Below are positions 55,500 through 64,000 of a stretch of DNA of 64,000 nucleotides, in pieces. Within the stretch, counting starts at the first letter, position 1; each line of letters begins with the position of its first letter. A program made the position numbers and the translations under genes. This DNA comes from Gracilariopsis chorda (Eukaryota > Rhodophyta > Florideophyceae > Gracilariales > Gracilariaceae). The notes beneath the pieces are model-generated. The model was not told where the DNA came from, ran no database searches, and saw only the letters and a program-made list of their open reading frames with translations. The DNA lies in the NCBI GenBank assembly GCA_003194525.1, contig NBIV01000049.1:124001-188000 (forward strand), read 5' to 3'.

Positions 55500-56722
55500 A
55501 TACCATTATCAAAGTGCCATATTCCTCGGATGTTCTATCTGCTTATCGGACATTGGTGTCATCAACTTAAGCCAATGTTTTGTGGTTGTCTATTTGTAGG
55601 CAGAAAATTAGTTTCATCAACTTCAAACAAATCCTTCTCTCACAGGCTATTTGAACAAACAATTCTCGCAAGTTGACTGAGATATAACTCAACTTTCCTT
55701 TCGATCTGTTTTTTGCAGGGATACCATGAGCGTTCCGTATTGGGAAAGATTTATAATATGACCTCCTTCCATGAATGATCGTATCCACTTAGGCGCTATC
55801 CAATCCTTCATGTACTCTTTTTTTTTAGATCCACAATATTTTGGTGATACGCGCCATCAGTGCTGCGACAAATAAGATGGGTGTTCAGTCTACGAAGAAG
55901 TCTGGTGTTCTAATTAACGCTTGCAGCTCTCTTGTGATTGAATTCCTCCAGTAAATTTCATTGGAGTGCAGCAACCGAAGGAGTGGTTTTTCGTTGAAGG
56001 CTTTTTGCAGCTTTTGAATAATTTTGCTGTAATCCTTCTTTATCTTGCTTGAAAAGTGAACGGGTACTACGTTTTGGGACTCTGTCATAGACGGCAGAGA
56101 GTTCGTTACGTTTTATCTAGAACGTGCTTGCTCTTTGAAGATAGGTCCTTGGTGTACTTTTGGAGACCTAATGGAACTTCTTATTGGCACGAGATGCGAT
56201 GTGCTTATCTCCTTGTGTCGCAGCGCTTTGGACCATCCATTTATCTATGCGTGCCTTGCATGAGTTCATAAGCACATTTTGAATCATCTGCTTTGGCGGA
56301 GTGGTTTTGGCACTGTGTGTGGTAACGACGTTGTTGTAATCGTTGGAGGTTTCAGGGGCACTCAGGAAATCCTGCAAGTTGGAATTCACTCGATTGGCCT
56401 TTGCAGTTGTGCACCAGAAAGCGGTGAGCAACGGAGAGAAGTGTAAAGTGACATGATGTTGCTGTTGTGATCACGTGATGAGATAGAGTTTTTCAGAAGG
56501 TGAAATACGTTTGGTGGTCTTGCTGAACTCTACATTGCACGCGCTTTGTGTTTGAAATACAAAGTGTTCCGGTTCAACACATTTTACGTGAGCAAACTGT
56601 TTTACGCTACATGAATTATTATAAACAGCACTACCTAGCGCGTCTACTCTATTTTCGAACACACAATAATCACATTGTTCGCTTGTAGCGCTTTGTGATG
56701 GAGTTAGTAGGCATGAATTCAA
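55500..56722 (-). pseudogene. Unidentified reverse-strand coding remnant with in-frame stops
   Basis: Two stretches look coding. 56722-56168 stays in one phase with a few stops (Cys-rich first part). 56088-55500 stays in one other phase across TGA 55887, TAA near 55815, TAA near 55790 and TGA/TAG further on, reading IIQKLQKAFNEKPLLRLL, SITRELQALIRTPDFFVD, HGRRSYYKSFPIRNAHGIP and LRELFVQIACERRICLKLM. Continued open phase across several isolated stops suggests a former protein. No family is recognised; it could be part of a transposon or a captured gene. Confidence 0.3.
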
Positions 56723-57152
56723 AATGATTCAACGTTTGGCAATGCATACGTGGTGTGAAACTTTGAAGAAGCTACCATAGAGTGTCACAATTAGATTATA
56801 TTCGGAAGTATGATTCTGGTGATGATTCTGGTGCCCATGAACCATTAATGAAGTCCATGTGGCTTACTGCAATATCTGAATCTGTTACAGATGTGAGGAT
56901 ACCGCCTCTATTGATTTAAGGCGCATCCCACTGGAGAATTAGCCCCAATAAAACTAGACCGTGCTACCGTAATTACATTTGTCATAACACTATGTAGATG
57001 CCACAGGTAAACTCGTCCAAGTCAGATATTATATCGGTTGCTTATCATGATTCGATGCTTAACCAGTTATTCTTCATAAACAGTAAATAAAACCACCAAT
57101 GCCAGTTGCCTCTTCTTCTTCGTGCTTTGAGTTTACCGTATCAGGCAAAACG
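56723..57152. other. Unassigned spacer
   Basis: No frame, repeat or RNA gene could be supported. The LTR of element D may lie here but was not recognised. Confidence 0.25.
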
Positions 57153-60100
57153 TCACCTCACTTTGACGGTCCGCGAAAAGTATAGCAGAAAAAACCAATC
57201 ATAGATTGACTGATAAATGGGTCCAACGGTCGGGATCGAAACTCGACCAGTAAGAATTCGTTGCTGGCCGCCTTTCGCAACAATCCGCCACCTGGTGGCG
57301 CTTCGAAAAAGTATCCACTCTTTGCATCCCTCTTTGCACTTCAAGAATGAGGAACGTCCCATTCGGTCAATTACAACGAATTTACCGAACGCCCTCACTT
57401 TTTGGGACCCCAGCAGTGGGCAATGAAATGGTGGGGAATGTGGGCACGTGGCTCTTATTTGTCGCTGTTCGGTTATTATCCGAGTCAACGAACTCTGTAC
57501 TGCACTGCGATCGGTGTCTCTTGATGACCAACGATACGGTCTACCACGTGAGGTTACGGCGTTGGGTCCGACACTGGTGATGTGGCGGGCTCGCCCGCGA
57601 ATGAACTTCAGGATCGACATCTGGTGCAGCTGTTCGCCGTGGTGTGGCCAGCTTGGTCGTCGGGTGGGTTGTGGGGGCCGTTTGGACTGCTTGGCGCGGT
57701 GCCCGGTTTACTTGGTGGATGCTAACGCGGTTTTCTATGCCTATTACATTTAGGAGGACGGTATCGTCAGTACCACTCATGACTGGGAATGGTCCGTAAG
57801 TTTTCGGAAAACGGCTCTTGTACTTGCGGGTATATTTGTCGACTTGTTCCTTGGGGCCTATCGAAATTCATTTCGGTCGGTCCACATATACTTTTTCGCA
57901 CGGGCTAAACTTTGGGAAAGTCCGTACAGTTTTGTCAAGGTCTCTCTTTTATTGTCACTAGGACTGCGTGGTTCGCGTCCGAGTGGATGGTATAGAGTCC
58001 CGAAGTAGGGCTAGGATGTCCCGTTTTACTTGTTCTGGGAGGCGTTTTCCGGCTGGTGCGCGAGAAAGGCAGTCGAATATTTCTCGATTTGAAGAACGGA
58101 TGGGTGGCATCAAAGTACCGAATGGAAGAGCGATGTGCCCTTTGTCTTTCTATTTGCATATTAACTTCATAGGTCAACGTTCGCACGTTCTTTTGCATTC
58201 TGTGTGATACTCCGCCACAAAGTGGCGAAAGCGTTCAACCAGCGACTTGTTCAACCGTTCGGTTTGCGCGTTGTTTCGCAGGTGATAAGCTGCAGCTGTC
58301 AAGCACTTTATGTCTAGCATACTGAACACTGCTTTGAATAACTTCAAGACAAATTGACTGCCGTTATTGGTCAGCAACTCTAATACTATTCCGTACGGGT
58401 ACACCCAGTTTTCTAGGAATGCCTGGGCTACGGCTGGGCCCGTAGTGGATATCAAGAAGACCGCTTGGCAGAAATTAGTGAACCCATTGGTAATGACCAA
58501 AATGTACTGGTGGCCTTTTGCAGACGTGGTTAGTAGACCGAGGATGTCCATTGTGACGAATTCCAGAGAGCATCTAGTGGTAAATACCATCAACAGGTTA
58601 TGATGGCGCTGGCAGCTCCCTCTTCTAGAGACACGATTGCAGCAATCCAGTGCAGTCTGAAACACGCCGTCGCCCATCTTCGACTAGTAGTAGTCCCTCT
58701 TCATCGTGGAATACATGTTCGATGCTCCAGGGTGTCCTGCAAACCGTGGATAGTGGGACAGGTACAATAATTTGGACTGAATTGTTTCCGGCACTTACCA
58801 TTGAAGTGCTCTATGAAGTGTAGCTTTCCGTATCAATACCCCGCCTGGGTTTATATCAAATATTAACCTTCCATCTCTGACGATTTCCTGTGTGGAATCG
58901 AAGAGAGGACCATCCTCCTGTTCCAAAGGATCTCTTCTACCAGAATTGGGCCAACTCTCTGCATCTTTGCTTTGATCTCTAGTAATTCTGGAATAATTAC
59001 CCCGTTCGTTTCGTCTCGTGTCTATTAAGCAATCACGGTCTTTTCTCTACCGTCCCAACACACCGTAACCACGGTATACTTGCTGTCCGTCTCAGTCGTG
59101 GGGTCTGTCAACATGCAAGGTACTTCATCTTCTAGTGGGTCTGTATCCTTTCCATCTTTACGTACTTCAAAAAGTGCATAGGCGGCTTAGTGCTTCACTT
59201 TCGGTCAGTGGAATACATTACATTGTTATTCCATGAGATGGATTCTCCATAGTGCTAACTGTACGGACGCATCTGCTGCGTTCAAAATAAAAATAATGCA
59301 CGGTGGTCGGTACGTAGTGTGAACTATGAACCTTCCAAGTACGGTCAGAAACGGAGAATGGCCCAAATGGCGGCCATAGATTTCCGTTCGATAGTAGAGT
59401 ACGCCTGCTTGGGCTTTGTTAGTGAGCGGCTCTAGTATCTGATCGGGTAAAGGTCGCTCTCAGGCTGCTCCTGGAGTAGGCGGCACCGCACTTGTGTATT
59501 AAAACGTCCATTTCCAGGATCTAATTATGACCATTTTGGGTAAGTGATAGTATACCGGATCGTATGAGGTGCTGAACTAGTTCTTTGAAAGCCTCGTATT
59601 CCGCATCGGTCAGTGTTTCGAACAGTAATGGCGGATCGGTTCCCAGTTTCTGACTATACGGGCTAGCAATAGGTGAAAATCCCCCAACAAACCAACGGGA
59701 CACGTTGCAAAGGCCAAGGAAGAACTGGAGCCTCGTTTGATTTGTGAGGGGTTTTGCCTTCTGCAAAGCGTGACAAGCTTTACTGGATACTTACAAATTG
59801 CCTGGTGGGATCCTATGGCCAAGCTGGTCGACTGCTTGGTGGAAACAATAGCACTTCTCCAACAGTAGCTAAATTCCAGTCGAGCAGGGCAGTTTCAATA
59901 CGGACTGTACATGTTCGAAGAGCTCTGGACCCGATCTGTAAAATACAATGACATTATCTAGATAAGCAACGGCGAACTGCCATTTGACGTACAAAACGAT
60001 GATATAGAGCGCTCTTTGAAAGGTAGCAGGTGCATTACTGAAACCAAACGGCATTCTATCCCAAAGAAACAGCCATATGCTAGATGTAAAAAAGTTGTTT

Positions 60101-60219
60101 TATCCCGGTTAGACTCGTCGACCTCACATTTCCAGTAACCGCTGTTGGAATTGTAAGTGTTGAATACCACTGAATCTCCTAGGGAGTCGATACACTCATC
60201 CATTCTCAGCATGGAGTAA
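57153..60219 (-). mobile_element. Ty3/gypsy element D, 3' part (RT, RNase H, integrase)
   Basis: Reverse strand. RT is at 60212-59869: RMDECIDSLGDSVVF is nearly the same as in element C; MPFGFSNAPATFQ follows; the YLDD box reads YLDN. The connection and RNase H start at 59766-59521 (RLQFFLGLCNVSRWFVGGF), and weak RNase H follows to about 59000. The integrase core is at 58677-58174 with MDILGLL, TNNGSQF (the second Asp replaced by Asn) and NAQTERLN. The integrase C-terminal module is at 57780-57541 (VIGIENRVSIHQVNRAP). The RT is cut at 60217-60219 by the PIF/Harbinger insertion and resumes at 63253. Catalytic changes and stops make it inactive. It is a relative of element C. Confidence 0.8.
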
Positions 60220-60231
60220 GAGCACCAGTGG

Positions 60232-60380
60232 TTGAGTAAATGAGTAAATTTTGCATTTTGGAGATAGATTTACTCATGATCAACTCTACTGGAGTGGGTA
60301 TCTCCAGAGCATTTAGCATTTTGAGTTAATCTATCTCCAAACAGCAGACCGGATGGCGACAGATTTACTCATTTACTCAT
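60232..60380. repeat. Nested fold-back sequence near the left end of the Harbinger element
   Basis: Outer arms TTGAGTAAATGAGTAAAT (60232-60249) and ATTTACTCATTTACTCAT (60363-60380) are complementary except for one base. Inner arms GGAGATAGATT (60260-60270) and AATCTATCTCC (60328-60338) are perfectly complementary. The arrangement could be a small MITE nested in the element or a subterminal hairpin. Confidence 0.7.
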
Positions 60381-60601
60381 ATAGAGATGCGAGTAGGGCT
60401 ACGCCACTTGGCAGATGGACCAAACGTTAGGGCCAAATGAAACGGAACACATACCTAATCCAACTCCCCACTTCCTCCTCCCTCCCTCCTTTTTCCATCC
60501 ACCACTTCGCCCTATCTCATCTCTCTCTCCTCCCTCCTTCCTCCATCCACCAGTTCCTCCTGTCTCTTCCCTCCCTCCTCTTCCTTATACCCTTCCTCGT
60601 A

Positions 60602-61510
60602 ATGTCCCGCGAGACCAAAGGCAGCAACTTCAAGCCAGCGGAAGATCTGGTCCCATCGACATGCTGGGTTCCCCTGTCACAGCGAACGAGGGAACAGAAC
60701 TCCGAGACGTTCTGGAGTAGAGTCGCAGCTGACTACAACAGGCAGCCCAGCACGACGTATCGTTCTTCAGCGAGTCTCAAGTGCCGCTGGATGACAATCC
60801 AGAGGGTTACGCAGAAGTTCCACGCCGCCGAATAGCTCTACCGCGCGAACATTCCGTCCAGAGCAACTGAAGAAGACACCAAGGCTCAGGTAATGGAACT
60901 GTACCGAAAGAGGAACGGAACTGTTGAGAAGAATAGCACCAAAAAGCTCGTGGCTCCGGGCGTTTTTATTGAGACAGTAATGCTGCTTTTGACTCATCCG
61001 AAGGTCTCAACTTCCATCGATTTTTGTTCAGCACCACAGTCCCGACCAGGGTACAGCCCACGCTCGTTGGGCTCACCTGGCGTAAGCAGTACAAGTCGGC
61101 TCCAAACGTCGAGCAATGAAGACAGAGATGATTCTTGTTTTGTGCCAAGCTCAAGAGAAAACATATCGAAGGCCGCTCCGTCACGTTCTAGACAGAGAGC
61201 GGTGAACAGAGAGAAGGCTGAAAATGCTGTTGAGGCAGGGGCCCAAAAGATGGCGACGTCGATCAACCCTGTTGGGACTGCTATCTAAAACAGCACGAGG
61301 GGAAAGCCGGAGTCATCAGTGGCGATTCACTTTAGGATTATCAAGTCTCTGCCGCTGAGCTAGGAAGATAAAGAGGTGACGCTGACGGCCCTTCTATCAC
61401 AGGCTTCGTCTATGAACGATAGGGAACAGCCGGATGGAGCTGGAACTGCAAAGGATGAAAAGGAAGATAAAGACAGGGACGTGAACGAGGGAGAGACTCC
61501 CGATCAATAG
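60602..61510 (+). pseudogene. PIF/Harbinger ORF1: Myb/SANT-like protein, in-frame stops
   Basis: ATG at 60602 (MSRETKGSNFKPAEDLVP), one phase to TAG 61508-61510, with internal TAG 60833-60835, TAA 61286-61288 and TAG 61361-61363. Residues ~5-75 are the trihelix/Myb-like domain of Harbinger accessory proteins (nFkpaEDl, FWSRVAADYN, SLKCRWMTIQRVTQKFH). SRATEEDTKAQVMELY follows, the usual second motif. The C-terminal part is charged. Harbinger transposition needs this partner for nuclear entry and binding of the transposase to DNA (known from plant and animal elements). All stops can arise by one base change from Gln codons. Confidence 0.75.
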
Positions 61511-63018
61511 TGTTTTGTTCGGCTTCCACCGCGCAATGATGCGCGGCGAGGGCAAAGTACGCGGTTGCGCCGCGGGCCGAGCTTGCGAGGCCCAGGTTCT
61601 ACCAAGTACCAACCCCAGTTTTCTGCTACTTCGCCTCCTTTCATGTCCCATAAATGATGCAACAGTGCCTCAATCAGCTCTATGTGCCTTTCCTTAGTGA
61701 ATACTAGTCTGTCCCTCTCCAGTAGACACGATATGCCATCATGCCCATTGCCTCCCTGCGATCCAGCTTTTTCTCCGGACACCTCCCGTTCATCACCAAC
61801 GAACTCAAAAAGCTCCTTTAATAGCTCTCTATCACTCTGCGCAATGCCATCCTCGTAAAGCTCCTCAGACAACTCGCCACTCACGGCCATCTTGACAATG
61901 ATGTTGTAAAGAATCACATACACTTGGCTAATCAGTGTCAGCTGAGTATCGCTCCACTCACATCGCTCTTGCCTCATGATCTTAAATCGCCCCTGTAAAC
62001 AGCCAAAAAACCTCTCCACATCATTCCTGACTGCTTCTTGCCTCTTATCCATATACTTGTCACGGTCACTCAGAGAAGCATGGTTGAGCAATACGAATAT
62101 TGCCCATTGAGGTTAGATTCCATCGCCAGGCATGTAGAGCAACCACATTCGTCGAACATTATTTATGACGTACCTCCTTGGCAACGTCATCCTTCTCTTG
62201 CCAGATATCATATGGTTGATGAGGGGGCTATTGCGATGCACTGTTATATCGTTGTTCGTATCAAAGCGTCCATACAACCAGTGCCAGCAGTATAGATTAC
62301 TGTCAACAAGTGCCTCCCAAGACACTTTTGCCAGCTTGCCATCTTTGGGGTTCTGATACTGCCCCTTTATTGCTTTGGGGCAGTTTTTCTAGTGCATATG
62401 CATATAGTCAATGCACCCTACACACCCAGGAAAACCTGCCTTCTCATAATCCGCGACAACTGCCCGCAACTCCTCCAATCCCGGTTCCCTGTTCAGAAAT
62501 AAAGGCCAAAAACGTCGAACTACAGTAACCAGGAACTTTTGAAAGTACATGCGTTGGCTCTCCGGGCTCATGCGTGACATGTATTACATCTGCTCGAATG
62601 AAAGCCCACTTCCCAGACGACGGAAACAGCACAATATGTTTTGATGACTGGAGTGTCCTGCCTTTCCCGACGCATCCTTTTGTTGCTCAAACGAGTTGTC
62701 TTCATCCAATAACTTTCTATGAAGTTTCCAATAAAGCTTGAGGGGTATACGGAATATCTTCCTGACTTTAACGGCTGAGTACACTGGGCTATTGCTCAAG
62801 TAGTCTGTGAACCACGAGCAATCCCCGCACTTGAAATGTTTGGACCCGGCTCTCCTCCCTCGATACTGGCCTTCATCTCTGTGACACCCGACTTCATTAT
62901 TGAGGACAATAGACAATACAATCTGTAGGTGTCCCGCGACATCAATGTCGTCATCAAACATGTTTGCGATGTGGCATTCAATGTCTGACGACGACGTAGA
63001 GGATGCGCTCTCCACCAT
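61504..63018 (-). pseudogene. PIF/Harbinger DDE transposase, in-frame stops
   Basis: From ATG 63018 the frame is in one phase to 61504, with TAA 62586-62584, TAG 62391-62389 and TAA 62115-62113. It begins with an acidic Ser-rich N-terminus, then RGRRAGSKHFKCGDC, YSAVKVRKIFRIPLKLYWKL and DASGKAGHSSHQNILCCFRRLGSG (N-terminal helix-rich domain). The catalytic part has GCIDYMHMH (first Asp), then KNCPKAIKGQY, NNDITVHRNSPL (second Asp) and RNDVERFFGCLQGRF (Glu). The TAG stands where relatives have Trp and the last TAA where they often have Tyr, so the stops do not correspond to a single residue. The C-terminal ~120 residues are charged. Confidence 0.8.
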
Positions 63019-63252
63019 GATGGCTAGCGGGGGTGAATGTATGGGAGGTTGGCGTTCTACACATATAGCATTACCCTTTGGACTGGACCTCGTACGCGAT
63101 GCCCGTTTCATTTCAGAGATACAATCACGGCACACCACGTTTTTTGAAAATTTTATCAACTGTCTAACCAGTGGTGCGTATGAAATACTTATCTCCAAAT
63201 GGATATGTATCATATTTAGCCTCTGTATTAAACCCAACCAGTAGGTGTGCTC

Positions 63253-64000
63253 TAAGGATCAGAATTGTTCATTGCGTCTAGGTGGCCGTAATCGATGCAA
63301 AAGCGTAGAGTGCCATCCGTTTTTGGTGCAAATACAACCGTACTTGCCCATTCTGTGAGCGACGGCCCCACTACACCCAAACAGAGGTGCTTCGTCACCT
63401 CTTCTCTTTCCACATCGCACCGTGTTTGTCCCGCCCGTTAAGCCATCTGAAAGATGGGCTTCGAACCTTCTTCTAGGTGTGTGCGGTGCTTGGCGATTGA
63501 GATGGACCACAGGTGGCCAACCCATATGTCTGCAAATGGGTCAAGAAAATCTGTGATTATTTCCACTTCGGTCTCGTATTATTCTCATATACTGACTTTT
63601 TTCCCACTACTCAGGTCGCACCGTGTCGTATTTTCGAGCCTGCGTGTTTTGAAAGGGATTAGCTCACTAATCCTTAGTTCTGTCGTCCTCGAAAAATATG
63701 GACGGGGAAAGTAAAAAGCCATGGCGGGCATTAATAGGGTGACGATGTTGTTCTCTGCCCAATGGCTGGGTGCATATCAGCAATTGGAAACGAGTACTCC
63801 AAAAAACCGGTTTCCCATAAGTTCCATAACGCCATTGACCATTAGCATGAGGAGTTTCTTGACTGCTTTCGCACTAAGTTGAAGTATTAGAAGCCCTCCA
63901 CCGTTGCCGGTTACCTCAATTTCTGCCTGTATCATAGGTGGTTTACTCACGGCTTGAGCGACTCCAATCTTATTGAAGATCGAGTTGTCCGATATCATGA
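63253..64000 (-). mobile_element. Ty3/gypsy element D, 5' part (protease-RT junction), runs off window
   Basis: Reverse strand. The RT fingers are at 63400-63256 (LTEWASTVVFAPKTDGTLRFCIDY). The pre-RT segment lies at 63530-63400 (a GSKPIFQMA..RAGQ region in the position of the PYRAGP motif, with one stop). Upstream, 63998-63777 encodes a segment like the region following protease in gypsy polyproteins. The sequence continues beyond the end of the window. The RT frame is split by the Harbinger element between 63253 and 60219. Confidence 0.7.

Larger units (their letters stand above)
60220..63252. mobile_element. PIF/Harbinger DNA transposon, 3,033 bp, with TAA target duplication
   Basis: The left end is GAGCACCAGTGGTTGAGT. 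The right end read inward is GAGCACACCTACTGGTTGGGTT; the two align with a three-base gap. The 3-bp target duplication TAA is at 60217-60219 and 63253-63255, the duplication type (TWA) typical of PIF/Harbinger. It encodes both proteins of the superfamily: a Myb/SANT-like protein (forward, 60602-61510) and a DDE transposase (reverse, 63018-61504), arranged tail to tail. Both have in-frame stops but no frameshift. Removing the element and one TAA rejoins the RT frame of element D exactly, which proves the borders. Confidence 0.92.

Noticed and set aside
18600-63018. Reassigned stop codons (TAA/TAG read as Gln) in this genome
   Set aside because: Stops of all three kinds interrupt remnants, they stand at Gln, Trp, Tyr and Arg positions of conserved motifs, and long frames (e.g. 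integrase, DUF6818-like gene) use CAA/CAG freely without internal TAA/TAG. Mutation explains this better.
1-64000. tRNA, rRNA or riboswitch genes
   Set aside because: No cloverleaf with a T-loop motif, and no rRNA core sequence, was seen on inspection; the primer-binding site near 47650 resembles only a tRNA 3' end.

Overview
This window is eukaryotic nuclear DNA dominated by decayed and nested transposable elements. Evidence for a eukaryote: LTR retrotransposons of the Ty3/gypsy type, Helitrons, PIF/Harbinger DNA transposons, a GATA-type zinc finger, and an STT3 oligosaccharyltransferase remnant with GT-AG introns. The lineage is less certain. The DUF6818-like protein, the Myb/SANT-like retroelement-associated protein and the DDE transposase types recall multicellular red algae or oomycetes (inference, low confidence). 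No rRNA, tRNA or CRISPR array was recognised.

Layout. 1-3021: Rep/PIF1-helicase remnant of one Helitron (+). 4140-4690: a ~45-bp minisatellite. 4919-6166: an intact DUF6818-like gene. 6646-6840: a damaged GATA finger. 8804-9475: a secreted-protein remnant. 10827-12131: three head-to-tail copies of a non-autonomous Helitron. 13310-17230: a decayed chromodomain Ty3/gypsy element (-). 17434-18573: a DDE transposase remnant. 18600-21814: a long coiled-coil coding region with in-frame stops. 22051-23247: a glycosyltransferase-like remnant. 23525-27000: host-gene remnants (EME1-like, STT3) lying between two copies of a duplicated block. 27081-28019: an intact Myb/SANT-like gene. 28293-34792: two fused gypsy fragments. 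34795-35772: a second Helitron array (-). 36874-37092 plus 48489-53086: a second, larger Helitron (-), split by a complete 11,396-bp Ty3/gypsy element (37093-48488; 825-bp LTRs, TTATG target duplication). 53770-55161: a third Helitron array. 55500-56722: an unidentified coding remnant. 57153-64000: a gypsy element (-) split by a complete 3,033-bp PIF/Harbinger element (60220-63252; TAA target duplication).

How the parts relate. The three tandem arrays have Helitron ends (start TC after A; end with a hairpin and CTTG before T; internal junctions exactly CTTG|TC). They share their 3' end with the split Helitron at 36874, which is therefore the likely autonomous partner. The 11.4-kb gypsy element is the most unusual object: gag, protease, RT/RNase H, integrase and chromodomain are separated by in-frame TAG codons mostly at domain borders, an antisense ORF block lies between pol and the 3' LTR, and the whole element is crowded with short perfect hairpins. 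Across the window coding remnants are broken much more often by in-frame stop codons (mostly explainable as C-to-T or G-to-A) than by frameshifts.
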